From contig CM038911.1 in assembly GCA_021904315.1 (NCBI GenBank), positions 11,257,390 to 11,321,389 of the forward strand: a stretch of 64,000 bases of DNA, in the 5' to 3' direction. The notes below the pieces were generated by a model that saw nothing but the letters and a program-made list of their open reading frames with translations, had not been told where the DNA came from and made no database searches. The DNA comes from Sphagnum magellanicum (lineage: Eukaryota > Streptophyta > Sphagnopsida > Sphagnales > Sphagnaceae). How positions within the stretch are numbered: the first letter of the stretch is position 1; the number at the start of each line of letters is the position of its first letter. A program made the translations under genes and the position numbers. Positions 11,901 through 24,991 of this stretch are shown here, piece by piece.

Positions 11901-12193
11901 TCGCAGTTGAATTAAATGTATATAAGTAAGAAACTTTCATTGTTTTATACATTACTCGGAGTTTTGGATTTCACTATTAATCGCATCTAGTTATGATTAA
12001 CAATTATTCATTGACACATATTGGTTACCAAATCATTTGGATATTATTTTAATGCACGTGTTGGAATTTTTTTCAATGCAAATTGTGCACAATTCAATTT
12101 TATTTGGTGAAAGATGTAAAGGGTTAAGTATAAATGAAAATTGAATCACAAATATATTAAGTTTAAATATGGGTACAAGTGACAAACCTTTAT

Positions 12194-15100
12194 TTATTCC
12201 TTAGTTCTCTTTTTACGAGTATCTAAGTGTTCCATCATTGTTTCATGCCAATCTTTCATCCAATTGATGGAGTTTTTGAAACCATCATCCACTCGGCGAA
12301 ATACCATTCCCAGATGCATGGATTCGCTAGTTCAAGCCAAATGAAGGTGGTGAATGTTTGATCCAACTCCTTGAAATAAATAATGTTACATGGTCACACA
12401 ATTTGACACTTGCACCCACAATACACTCCACGGTGATTTCAGCCATTGTTTCATGGAAGTGGGCTAGGGTTTGATCCATGGGTGTGGATGAACCTTCCGA
12501 TAGATCGACATTGTCAAAACAATTATCCTCATCCATGGCCATAAGCCCTCCAATGTCAACAATGCCAACCTTATCAACCAAATCTTGGTTGTAATCTTCA
12601 TCATCAAATGCACCATTATCTAATTGTAAGTATGTCAAGTTAGCAAACATGCATTTCAAACCACCATGGTGAATTCCATAATCATGCCGCAATAATCAAT
12701 GATAATTCTTCATTGTGAGGTTAGTACACGTTAATAGAACAATAATTTGATGCTTGCAAAAGTTGCCTCGCAATGCCCATTTGCAAGTGCAACTTGCATA
12801 CTCTGTGAAAGGGGCATAGATTTTGTAAATAACACCAGGATGGTGTTGGCTTCGCACTTGCCAAACATCATCACCATCATCCCCTTCAAATGTAGGTGAA
12901 ATCACATCGGTGTGTGGAATTCGATTTTGTCAACACTTGCAATCACAAGTTATGCCATGACCTTATTCTTTAGGAACCCTTGTCTGTTCTTTTGGCTTGG
13001 TGCATATAATGTCACGCCATTGTTATGGGTAGCCTCCACATTAACCAGTCAATGTGGCACCCCCTCAAACCCTTGGTTTTGAGAGAAAACCAATGTTTCA
13101 AAGCCCCATGATAAAATTCTATGCTAGTTTGTGTGTTTTGATTCGAATGTGGCACCCAATGAAACCCAAGCATCTAAAGCTCAACATGGACATGCACAAC
13201 ATATTTTCAACCCATGATGTAATTCGATTACGTGTGAAAAGTGAACATGCATCCATGTAATGCATCCATAACAAAAAGGTTTAAAATTATGCCATACTTG
13301 GAAGGGGTACCATTTACTTACCAAGTTGGCAATAATAAGCCCAAAAATATCTTTTCTAAGTAACACTAGGTTGTAAATGATCAAAACTCTCCACCCCCAT
13401 CTCCTTCCCATGTGCCTTGAAATCATCAATGGTCTCATTTGGGTTGATGGACATGAACATCACCATGTGGAGGTGATCAAATACAGCACATCTAACTTTT
13501 GAATCTTTGATTTTTCCATGGAACACAAATGCCATACTTTTAACACATGCCATGCGCAAAGAAAAATCGGGACAAGATCTCGACCTCACACAATCCTACC
13601 ATGGTACACCCAACATCAGTGTGTTTACCATGGCACTTACTATGAATAATAAATATGTTATGGAATCCCAATGCTAATGTAATACCAAAACATAAAACAA
13701 TGCAACAAAAAATAAAAAATCAATGTATAACCTACCGCAATGCTTGGAGTTCTTGTGGGGCATCATCCACAATGAAACATGATGGTTTCTAATCTGGCAT
13801 ATGCGATAAAAGCTTTGCATGTAGGGCATTCAACCACTCCACCAAGTCTTCACATGTTTGCCGACTCGTGATAACCCAAACAACTATCACCCATGTGCAA
13901 TGAAAATCAAATGCCATCAATATGAATAAGTGGTACTTCACATCATTGGTGCCAAACATAACATCCATAGAAATAAGACCCATTGTGATTGAATTGGAAC
14001 ATGGCTTAAAGTTGTGTAGGTGTCTGGATCCTTATGGTGAAAGGGACATGAATCCCATTCACCTCACTTGCGTCCTAAAAATAAAAAATGTCATTAGGAT
14101 GAGCGCAAACCCATGACTAAATGGAAAATGTTGGGTTTATGTGCAAGCACCAAGTGCCCCTTTTGTGTTTTTGATCCAAGTAGGCAATATCTTGGAGTCG
14201 TAGGAAATCACCATGGGTCATCTACTCACCTGCATTGCCTTTGCTAACCTAAGAACTTTCACAATGATACTAGACAGTGAGGTGATTGCGAAATGGAGCT
14301 TGTTGTCAACCTTGAGCTCATTATCGATTACAAATGCAATCCATCTAGTTGTAATGTAGCCCTTGGAATTCTGAAAATGGGCACACCACCCATACTTTAC
14401 TTGCCATTCTTTGCCGCTTGGACATGTCATATTTACACCTTTTATCTTCTTAATTGTTTTGAAACTCTTCATGTAAGTTCAAACATGTTTGACATTTGTA
14501 AACCCAATTGTTTAATATGTTCTTTCATTCATGGTTTTGGTTTGTCATCATCAACATGTCCAAAAATTGCTCACTAGATATGATGAGTTCCTTGCAGAAT
14601 AATATATATTATAAGGAATCAAATATTTGATGAAAGTTGGAAACATAGAGCATGAATTGAAATAGTTTCTCATCATCTCTTTGGACCTAAAGGTCTTGTT
14701 GTTGACCTCATCAACATTGCAACTTTGTGTTATTGCTTGTTGAACATGAGGTTGATTAAGGCCAGAGATGGTACTATTTTCTTTTTTGGAATTCCATTTG
14801 GTTGTTTGTGTTTTTGGCCCCAAACCTTGTTTTCCTTTCTTGACCCCAGTTCCATCAAAGACATACATGTGAAATTTCGAATGTGCCCTGAGGGAGGATG
14901 ATATGGTCACCTCTTTCCAATCCAACAACATAAACAACAGCTTGCCAACCTTGTTCAAAAAAAACTCTGGAACAGGTTGTTCTTTCTATAACCTTTAGAT
15001 GAACTAGCAATGATTGACCACTTAGTAGCCTAAAATGAATGTTTTTTCCAAACCTATGTCCATATTCTTGCAAAAAGATTGCATGGATCTTTTGTGGGGA

Positions 15101-15442
15101 TCCAATAACATCCTCTCCTTCATGGTGGAGTGATTGGAATCAAGGACTTTTTGCATCTTTCTAACAATACCCTCCATCCTCTTGGTGGATTGATTTATTT
15201 GAAAATTGACCCAAGGGACAAAATTGAATGTTCAAGATTTTCAAAGAAAGTAATGTATAACAACTTTGAGAAAAAAAAGAACTCACAACTCTGGAACACT
15301 GCCTCAATGCACCATCCATCCATGTTGGGGTTGGGAGTCCACACACAAAGGTCAAATGGACAAAGGCTCTTTTTCTTGCCCCACTTTCCTCCTCCATCAA
15401 ATGTTTAATTAAAAATTCAACAAAGTTAAAATAATTATGCAA
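12194..15442 (-). pseudogene. MULE transposase remnant (DDE plus SWIM zinc finger)
   Basis: Degraded reading frames in transposase order on the - strand. An N-terminal part lies at about 15440-14220 (YGHRFGKNIHFRLLSG at 15073-14855; CPSGKEWQVKYGW at 14472-14218). The MULE catalytic-core segment at 13983-13789 reads MDVMFGTNDVKYHLFILMAF, then VWVITSRQTCEDLVEWL, equivalent to the family's DATFGTN..VD..ITS..EDLVEWL. Next come 13589-13181, then the SWIM finger CTCKWALRGNFCKH (CxCx8CxH) at 12905-12696, and an acidic tail with a final stop at 12194-12196 preceded by FRRVDDGFKNSI and DWHETMMEHL. Several frameshifts and stops separate these pieces, so no intact protein is encoded. Introns were not resolved. 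Confidence 0.85.
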
Positions 15443-16390
15443 GCATTATATCTCTAGAATTGCAAAAATATATAATTTCACACATTATGAAACTAAGTAT
15501 GTCATCATTTTGTATATTGTAAACTAAAATTTACAAGGACTAAACTTACATAATATTAATAATTTATATTTCAAAATTCAATGAAAATATTTCAATTTAC
15601 ATAGAAAAAATATTCAATTACATACATTAATAAAATATACAACATTGATAACTTATCTTTTGGAATTTTAAAATCTCATTAAAAATAAAATTTACAAAAA
15701 AATTGCACTATACATAACCATGGAATTATATATATAATTTAAATTTAATATATGCTTTTTAATCAATTCTCATCCTATTTTAAATAAATATGAAGACATT
15801 TTTATATACTAAAATGAATCAACAATATAATTCCATAATATCATTAATTATATATAATATATTATTCAATATGTTGTAATTAACAATTTTAGACCAATAT
15901 TTAAGCCAATATTATATATCATTAAAAAAAAAATTTATAGAAGGACTTGTGTTATATCTTTATAAAATATAAAATATTACTAACCTACCATATAATTATT
16001 TTAGGCTAGAAATTATTTATTATATGTAAAAAAATTAAATAATTTGTTCAATCATATATGGATTAATATATGCATTAAAATATTATTAAAATATTAATAA
16101 ATTAGATACTTTATGTTTTTATTTTTTGAAATGAATTTACAACTTTAAAAGGGAAAAACATAAATATGTACATCATTGAAAAAATGTTAAACATGAATTT
16201 TTAATTTTTTCATTTTGACAAAGTTTGAACTCTAACATTAAACCCTAAACCCTTATACCATCAATGTGACCAATTTTTCATTATGTTCATTTTTATATAT
16301 GTTAAATCATATTGTAAGGTAAATAAATGATTTTGAAAACATGAATTTCATGATATATTGGTGGGGAATCAAGTATTTAAAAAATATTTT
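15443..16390. other. AT-rich spacer inside the MULE
   Basis: Very AT-rich, with no frames of interest. It resembles the AT-rich spacer at 10600-10950 on the other side of the transposase, including shared TACAT.AATAAAATATAC-like stretches. A single AAACCCTAAACCC motif lies near 16241. Confidence 0.4.
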
Positions 16391-16624
16391 TATGTTTCAT
16401 GGTGAACGCAAATATCACATGATGATGCAGGTATTGCATTTAAACTCCATAACTTTGTTCAAGTGACCTACCATCAATGTGAAGAACTTTGCAATACCTT
16501 CATTTATTTGAATAAATATGTAAGGCATGTTATATTGAGCATGGAATAAATATTTTAAGAAATATCCTTTTGTCTCATGGTTTAAGATATTATCGCAATA
16601 TGATGTAAGTATTGTTTTCCTTCC
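16391..16624 (-). repeat. right arm of the long internal inverted repeat
   Basis: Reverse-complement partner of 9655-9890. It shares TTTAAACTCCATAACTTTGT, CATCAATGTGAAGAACTTTG and GCAATACCTTCATTTATT in matching order. Confidence 0.75.
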
Positions 16625-18190
16625 AAGTTTTGGTATGGCAAAACCCCTCTAAGTTTGAAAATATAAGTTATGGAGCCCATTATATTTCTAGGATAATTTA
16701 TAAGGGGTATTGCAAGTGTATTATGTAGTTTTGAGCATGAGCAATACCCTTTTAGTAATGTAGACCCATGGTGTTTAATTACTAAATACTTTAATGATGG
16801 TATTGGTTTCCTTGGAGGTTTTGGTAGGGTTACGCAATACCCTTCCACGTGTAAAAAATATGTTATGGAACCCAATGTATTTTTGGGATACCTTGAGAGG
16901 GGTAATGCATGTTCATTGAGTATTCCTTGCCATAAACATTACCCCTTTGATAGTCAAAACTAAAATAATTTAGCCCATAGTTTTTACTAAACACCTTAAC
17001 CAAGGTATTGTTTTGCTTGTAGGTTTTGGTAGGGCTATGCAACACCCTTCCACATTTCAAGTTATGGAGCCCAATGTATTTTTGGGATAACCTAGGGGTA
17101 TTGCTAGTGTATTGTGTAGTTTTAAGGATGAACAATACCCTTCCAATAGTGTCGACCCATGGTGTTTAATTACTAAATACCCTAATGAGGGTAATAATTT
17201 CTTTGGTAAGGCTATGCAATACCCCTTTGTGTGTCAAAAGATATATTATGGAGCCCAATGTATTTCTGGGATACCTTGGGAAGGTTAATGCACGTTCATT
17301 AAGTCTTTTTGGGCATGAATAATACCTCTTTAATAACCTAGACCAAAATAATTCAGCCCATGGTGTTTATAGTGTAGCCCATTGAAGGTATTGCATCCTT
17401 TTTAGGTTTTGGTGGGGCTATGCAATATTCCTCCGAGTTTCAAAATATATGTTATGGAGCCCAATGTATTTATAGGATACCTTGTGAGGGGTATTGCATG
17501 TTCATTGAGTCTTTTTGGGCATGAACAATAGCCCTCTAATAATTCCGACCAAAATAATTTAACCCATGGCTTTTATAGTGTAGCCCAATGAGGGTAATGC
17601 ATCCCTTCAAGGTTTTGGTAGGGCTATGCAATACTCCTCCAAATTTTAAAGGATATGTTATGTAGCCCAATTATGTGACATAGACCTTTGGGGTTTAATT
17701 ATACAATACCCTAATGAGGGTATTGGTTTCCTTGTAAGGGTACACAATACCCTATCATATGTCAAAATATATGTTATGGAACCCAATGTATTTCTGGGAT
17801 ACCTCGAGAGGGGTATTGAATAGTTTTGAGTATGAGAAATACCCTTTTGACCAAAATAATTTTGCCCATGGTGTTTAAAGTGTAATGTAATGAAGGTATT
17901 GAAATCCTTCTAGGTTTTGGTAGGGCTATGCATTACCCCTTCACGTGTCAAAAGATATGTTATGGAGCTTAATGTATTTCTGGGATACCTTGAGAGGGGT
18001 ATTGTCATGTGGCCCAATGAAGGTATTACATGTAACCCAATGAAGGTATTACAATTTAACCCAATGAGGGTATTGCATTCCTTATAGGTTTTGATAGGGC
18101 TATGTAATACCCCTTGAATTGTTGAAAGATATGATATGGAACCCAAACTATTTCAAGGGTACATAGAATGGGGTATTGCATGTTCATTGA
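16620..18190 (+). repeat. right tandem units (about 190-205 bp) rich in GCAATACC/GGTATTGC
   Basis: About nine diverged units, with the GGTTTTGGTAGGGCTATGCA landmark near 16626, 16814, 17022, 17205, 17405, 17610, 17737, 17914 and 18087. The unit continues with a TATGTTATGGAGCCCAATGT-like segment, ATTTCTGGGATACC, GGGGTATTGCATGTTCATTG, GGGCATGAACAATACCC and CCCATGGTGTTTA. A smaller AACCCAATGAAGGTATTAC unit is tripled at about 18010-18080. No coding potential. Confidence 0.85.
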
Positions 18191-18439
18191 ATATTTTGCT
18201 TTATGAACCTAAGTACAACATGCATTAAATGCATCTAAATTGAATTGGAGCTCCGTATCAATTTGATTATCCACTTGGTTTGCAATACCCCCATAGAAAA
18301 CATTATTTGAACAGAACTTGTAATACCCTTTTATAGGGGGTGTTAAATACTTTAATTGTCCCCTTATTTATTTGTTTGAATGAACAAGAGCAAGCTCCAA
18401 GCAATACCTTCATTTTATTTTTTCCTTAGTGTTGTCAAC

Positions 18440-18700
18440 CCTTGGGGGTCTATTGCAGTGGCAACCATGCAGGTAGGTGTAACCATGTAGGTGGAATTTG
18501 GTAGGTACCTACTTAAAGTGTTGGTAGGTAGGTTGGTGGTAGGGCAGGTAGGTGGGTGGGGATGAGAGTAGCACATTTTAATTTATAGGTGAGTAGGTAG
18601 ATGGGGGAGAGTCTACTTTTAATTTAAATATATAGGTGAGTAAGTCGGGGGGGGGGGGGGGGGTAGTGGGTGGGAAAAGTTTCAAAAGGAAAAAAAAAGA
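18440..18700 (+). repeat. G-rich subterminal block of the MULE, including a G17 run
   Basis: GGTAGGTGG-type repeats and an uninterrupted G run at 18647-18663 followed by GGGTGGG. This is the counterpart, in inverted orientation, of the C-rich block at about 9095-9230. The spacing of G runs could fold as a G-quadruplex on the + strand. Confidence 0.65.
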
Positions 18701-18840
18701 AACCGGGTTGGGGGCGGGGAGAAAATAAAGTTACAAAAGAAAACTGAGATCAGGGCTGAGAAAGGGCAAACAAAAAAAGTGAACCTGGGATGGCACAGGG
18801 ATAGAAAAGAGAATCCTATCAGTGCACCATCCATCCACGT

Positions 18841-18868
18841 TGGTGCACTGGTGGGTGCTGGTTCACTC
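18841..18868 (-). repeat. right terminal inverted repeat of the MULE
   Basis: Starts TGGTGCACTGGTGGG and ends GGTTCACTC. It pairs with 8883-8910. A second CAGTGCACCA just inside it (18820-18829) can pair with TGGTGCACTG, so this end could form a small hairpin. Confidence 0.8.
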
Positions 18869-21800
18869 TGGCCGTCTGTAAGTACCTATCTTGTGGACAA
18901 CGTATTGGTAGCTGGAAATAACGTAAACCCCTTTGATCGCGCACCAACAAAATTTTGTTTTTGGGTCACGTAATCTGTTCCCCTCCTTAAGTGCGTCTTT
19001 ATGACTCACAAATCATTCTTTGAAATAATTTAAAAGTGTGTATGGACTTTGGCCTGGAGCAATGTTTTTATTTCTGGCGTAATTTCGCCATTTTTCGACA
19101 AAGAAATTGGGAAAAGCTTGATATTTTCTTTTTTTTTCTAGTGTAAATTCAACTAATTTGGCTATTTTTTTTTAAATTTCGAAAAAAATTCGACACAAAA
19201 CAAGTGAAAAAAAGCACTGGCTTGGAGGGCACCTTATTTATTTCCAGTGCTTTTTCTCTCTTTTTTTTTTTTTTCAATTTTGTAGTGTATCAACAGTGGG
19301 CCCAGACAGATTTCGACTTAATTGGCGACAGTTTTGTACAGGACCATTAAAAGCATAGCCAGTACACAGACCTGTGGCGACAGGCTCCCCTCCTCCCCCC
19401 CCCCTCTCCACAACCATAAAAATAGGAAAAATTTGGCGACTTGTTTTCGAGGAAAAAGAAAATTTGCCCAAAATAATTGTGTCAGTATTGCCTTTGGCGA
19501 TTTAAAAAAAAAAAAAAAAAAAAAAACCTCTTCATGAATATTCCTCTTCCAAAAGAGGAAGGGTTTACAACAGAGCTTACACTTATATGTATATGTAGCC
19601 ATAATTTCCTTCCCACTCTTAAAGAGTAGGCATAAGAATCATACCCTTTGGACTGCGTAACCGGGCAGCATGAGCCATGTTACAGTACATAACTGGTGAC
19701 TTGATGGATGAGATTTCACTTGCCCATAATGGATGACTATTCGGATGCAGGAAACAAACCCCCCCCCCCCCCCCCCCCCCCCCCCCGCCCCTTCAAGGGC
19801 ACTTTTTATCTATGAATATCTCTCTTAGAAAAGAGATGGATCTTACACCTACTCCTTAAGAGTGGGAGGGACCTATTTTCTAGGTATGAACCTCTTTATA
19901 GGACCCCTACTTTTTACAGAATGGGCTAACATGGTAAAAACCAGATTTCAACATGGCTCCATTATTGATCTTCTTTGATGTTATTCAAATGCTGGAGCAA
20001 GTTTTAGAGGTGGAAGATGAAGAACTCGACTTTGACACAATGTAAAATAAGAACATGATAAACAATTGAAATTAACAATGCGATTAAAACAATGTCTGAT
20101 TTTTCCACACGTATAACCCCTAAATATTGTGTGCAAATTGTCTCAGGATGAAGCAATGACTTATTGAATTTCACCTTCATATCTAACACAAAAGCTTTAA
20201 AATTAAATGTTTACAATCGTTATCGGATGCAATCTATGACCACAATTAACAAAAATGTTCGTGAGTTGTTATCTTTTGATGAACAAGGAACGTGGCCAAC
20301 AAAGATTCAAGGAAAACAATTAACTATATAGGTCACGTGAGGCCACCAAATTCACAATGACAATTGAGGTAGAGAAGCCTAAAGGACTTGAAGAAATGAT
20401 GATGACATGAACAAGCATTGCTAGGACTAACCGCATAGCTCTCCTAGTGTTTTCTAAGAATTTTTTTTTTCAAGCAAAATGGCAACCATCCATAAGGTGT
20501 AAGAAAAATAGGGATTGTTCCTATGAACATTTAACCAAAGCTATCTATAAATCAAATATGAAATATAAAATTTTAATCATCCTTTTATATTTTTGGCTAC
20601 ACACGAAAAATCAAATATAGAAACTTGACACATTATTAAAAAAACATCATTTTGCCAGTGGAAAAATTGGTCCAAAAAATCAAATTGTGACATTTGTTGA
20701 TTTGATCAATCAATCATTCTAAACAAGTCAATAATGATATGATCAAGTTGACTATTCATGATTTTTTAATGGTCTTTTTTACTAGTGATTTTTTTTAAAT
20801 TTTTGTTTTTTATTGGTCATATTAACTAGTCAAATTGGTCACTATCGTTTTGACTATTAATAATCCAAATCAACAAAAAATTGACTTGATATGTAGGTAG
20901 GTCTTAGGTAAGTAAGCATGTAACAATGTGTTTCTTCCCCAAAATTCAAGGTAGCATAGGTGACAAAACAAATTGAAAAGCATTAACACACATCCTAACC
21001 TTTGTTTAATGTTTCAATGAGCTATAAAATTTAAGTATGAAATTTGGTTATTATTTTTTTTTTACATACCATGTACAATTACTTACAACCAATTTTGGTG
21101 GGTGCATATAGAGCTACTTTGGGTTAATACATGTTGTTGAACTAGCTCCTTTTGTCAAATTAATGATTATTACAAAATTTCAAATGTCATTCAATTGGCT
21201 ATTTTGGGGTTTTTTGATCAATTAAGTGACTATAAGTATGGTTTTTAGTTGTGTTAAAACTTAACATAACATTACATATGTCATTTGAAAAATGCACATT
21301 GCAAAAGTATAAGTTTCCATTGTCACAATGCCAAAGAATCAATATTCAAGAATTAACCTAGGGCCTAAGCTAAAGGCTCTAACTAGTAACAAATTAGAAT
21401 ACAATTTTCATTAATCCTAAATTTAAAATCTTAGGTCCTTCTTCAAAAATCACCTTGGCCCTTAATCCTAAATACACATAGGAAAACTGAACCCATGTCC
21501 TTGTCAACATCACCCTTTGCAACAAGTGTGTGTACACCGATAACCCCACCCACAAGCATTAACAAAATAAAAACTAATGTTGAGTGCATTATGCCACAAA
21601 AATTACATTGGCAAAAATTACATCCAATGACTAGTGACCACCTTCCCACCCAAGTCTAGTCCACAATGTTCTAGCCTATTTCTCTTGTTTCCATTGGAGT
21701 TACTATGTATACTATCCAAACTTTTGAATACAAATGCATTATGCCATTACTTGTGAAACAAAATCCAAAAGTTGTAGCTAACTTGTAGCCTTGTAGCAAT

Positions 21801-24354
21801 CAACTTAGTACCATCAAAGTTGATATAAATAGCACCTACCACCTATAATCACATACAACCTAAAACACACAACCATCAAATGACATAATCATTCAAAAAA
21901 ATTCAAAAGCATTTAAAGGTAAAGGTAAAGTTTAATTAATTCTTAAAATCTACTTTTATCATCATTCTTTTTTTTAAATGATTTATTTGAAATTTTATTT
22001 ATATGTAAAAGATATATTGAGTTTCAATTCAAAAGGGAAATTTTTTAAGTGTATGTGAGAAAGATGTAAGAATAATGATAAAAAGAATGTGAAATCTTAT
22101 CAATTTAAAAATTAATAATCAATCTCATAAATATTAAGAAATAATTAAATTTTTTATTTATGATTATTGTTAAAACGTGAAATTTTATATTTAGCTTCAC
22201 TTTGGAAAGGCATTTTAAAAAGAGAATGTGAGAAAAAGATTAAAATAATGATAAATGAGATGGCTTGCTTTTGAAAAGGTATTTAAAAAATAGTTGAAAA
22301 AATGAAAATATTGGTAAAATTAATGTGCGTTTTCATATCCACTTCACTAGGTAGGTAGGAGAAAGGAATGAGGTAGTTAGGCTTGCAAGATTCATTTCTA
22401 AGTGCAAAAGGTCACGCCATAATGTCATTAATAATTTGAAATCATATGCTCTCTAGATAAATCCAGAGAATAAATTTTGGTCGAGGCATACAAAACTATG
22501 TGTAGACCTATCAACTTCCTTTTCCTTTAGATTGTAGAATAAGAATGGAATGGTTGCGGACAATCACTATATGCCAGCCTCCTTATTTTCTAGTTCAATA
22601 GAATAACCATGGAATGGGTGGACAATTTCTCTAGACCAACTCCTTGTTGATGTCAATTTCCTCTCAATAACAAATATGGAGTGAGTGGGCAATTCATTAG
22701 ATTGTTACATTTATGAGTCCAAAATAATGGATCAGTTTCTGAACATTTACCATGTTAACTAATTAATTGTAAATTTTGTTGATCACCTTGACCATGGGTG
22801 TGCTTAATTAAATTTGGCATGATTTCTGAACACTTGAATACCTTCAAGCACACCATCTATCATCACATGAACAAGTTCAACTCTATCATGTTGTTAGATA
22901 ATATATGAATGACATCCAAGGTCAGATAAATTATGGCACAATCAAAATTGTCCTGTTGTGAGATTACAAGTTGTAAATTATGAACAACCCCTGAGGTCAA
23001 ACAAATGGCACACTGATGATCATATGACAATTCATGTGCCATGTCGTGTGATTTATGGACAAATAATCATATGGGTTTGCAAATTTGATAATTTTAAAAA
23101 GATTTAAATATATGTCATATAGTTGCAAATGGAGGCAATGTGATTTTAATGTCATGAATTTATATTGATCTTAAAAGAAACATTAAGTGGAAGTTTGCAT
23201 GTTAACATGTAAACTCATGGGGTCACTACAGGCCAAAATAATTTTTCAGGCTGGCCTCTTCCATTTACCTCTTCCTATACCCTCTTCCATAACATACAAC
23301 TAGGGAGTGTGGAGTGTGCTGCTGGCCCAAGTGTGAACAAGATCCTGACAATGAAGTTCAATTGTGAAAAAAATTCAAATTAGAATTAGAATTATTCAAA
23401 ATTCAATCTCTCCCTCAACTTGGATCCAAAACTGATGAAATCACCTCCAAAATATCCCACTTATCATAGACTTTCCAACAGTTCCAAGAACTTGCCCCAA
23501 TTTCTTTTCTTCTCCTGAAAATTTTGTTCAATATTCAATCACTCTTGCATGGTATGTCTAAAGGTATAAACATTACAAAACCACCTTGATGCACCCCTAG
23601 GCATCAAGAGTTTCTCAATGGTACCAAAAGCGCACTTGGGGGGTGGTGGGGGCTATGGGTTGGGAGATCTCAACTTGACAAACAAAACACCTTCTTTAAT
23701 ATATAGAATGATGTTAGCATAATTGGTGTGAACTCATATGCAATACTCACCCTCACATACAAACTAAAAATCCTGTCTATCTAATACAAATGAGAACACC
23801 AACTAGAAGTTTGAGTTCAAAAGCAATACAAATGTGAGAATCCAAATTTAATTTAGCTGAAGCTTGTTATAAATTAACTCAAATAATTAAGCTAGAAGAA
23901 TTCAACATAACCCAAATTTGCAAAAGGGGTCTTAGGTAAATTACTTGTTTTTTTAAACTCCAAAAGAATGAGAGATGTGAATATAACAGATACAATATAT
24001 TTCCACATATGCAAAATGTCTCAAAATTGGAGATATAAGTCTGAAGAACCCCCCACATGACAATCTCTAGATCAATGTTTTATGCAAGTGTACTTCATGC
24101 ATACCTATGATGAAAAACCAACTGTAATAACTACTTTGAAATGAAACTTGCAGTTAATTACAGTGCTAATTAACAATGCCTCAACAATAATATTGTCATA
24201 GGTTTAAGAAAATTCTACCCATGATGTAATTGCGCACCAATTTTCACTTCCAATAGATTGATCACATGTATAATTGAATTAACAAGATTCATATTGTGCA
24301 ACAGCACAACAGTAGCAGCAACATTCTTCTTCTTCTTCTTCTTCTTCATCTGGA
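18869..24354. other. non-coding AT-rich region with homopolymers
   Basis: No supportable gene. It includes an A run (19505-19526), a C run of about 28 (19759-19786), and two related segments with a CTCTT..AAAAGAG hairpin and a CTTA.A..CTACTC/CACTC..TAAGAGT.GG core (about 19534-19625 and 19818-19880). A stretch at 19070-19200 resembles 33440-33600 (TTCGGGAAAGCTTG.., then TAATGTAAATTCAACAA), suggesting another dispersed repeat family. From 20.0 to 24.3 kb I see only short, unconvincing frames. Confidence 0.5.
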
Positions 24355-24958
24355 TCACAGTTTGATGGGTCTAGTGATTTCAACTTCAAAGACACTCTTG
24401 TCAAGGGCATTTTGGCGGAACCTGCAGAAATCACCAACTTCCAACTTACAATCCTTCACAAACTGAGACCACCCATCACAAATGCTTGATGTGCATGCTG
24501 TAGGTCTCCAGGTTACTGGCCAGTCTAACAGCTCATGACGCCGTGCAACAGCACCAGCACCAACATCTGGCTGTGAAGAAGAAGAAGAAGAAGCTGAATA
24601 GTTATGTGCATCAACTGCCACTTTTCTTCTTAAAATCAAAGGAACAGCTTCTTTTGGCATGTGCTTGCTAATGACCTCCGGAAGCACCTGAAAAAAAAAA
24701 CACAGATTGATTCCAATAAAACATTGAAGGGAAAAAAAAAAACAGAAAGAAATCAATAAAGCTGTTGAATAGATTTGATGTACTTGTTCAATCAATTTGC
24801 AGTTTCAATAAAATAGTGACATTATACAAACTGATTATAATAACTGATGATCAATCAAAGCTGAGTTCTTGGAGTTTGATGGAGCACTGCAGAGTTGAAT
24901 CATCTCTTTGAACATGCAAATAATTACGTGATAGAATTTGCATCAAACAAGAAAACTG

Positions 24959-24991
<33 letters not shown>

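Larger units (their letters stand above)
8883..18868 (-). mobile_element. MULE-type DNA transposon, about 10 kb, decayed
   Basis: Bounded by 28-bp terminal inverted repeats matching at 26 of 28 positions. It contains one transposase remnant on the - strand with a MULE-like DDE segment and a SWIM zinc finger. Beyond the outer 28 bp the arms stay loosely complementary for about 200 bp, with C-rich DNA on the left (9090-9230) and G-rich DNA on the right (18440-18690). The flanking nonamers (8874-8882 and 18869-18877) do not match, so no target-site duplication was seen. The arms are filled with repeats listed separately. SWIM-finger MULEs are abundant in non-seed plant genomes. The transposase is too damaged to act, although the ends might still be mobilised in trans. 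Confidence 0.75.
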
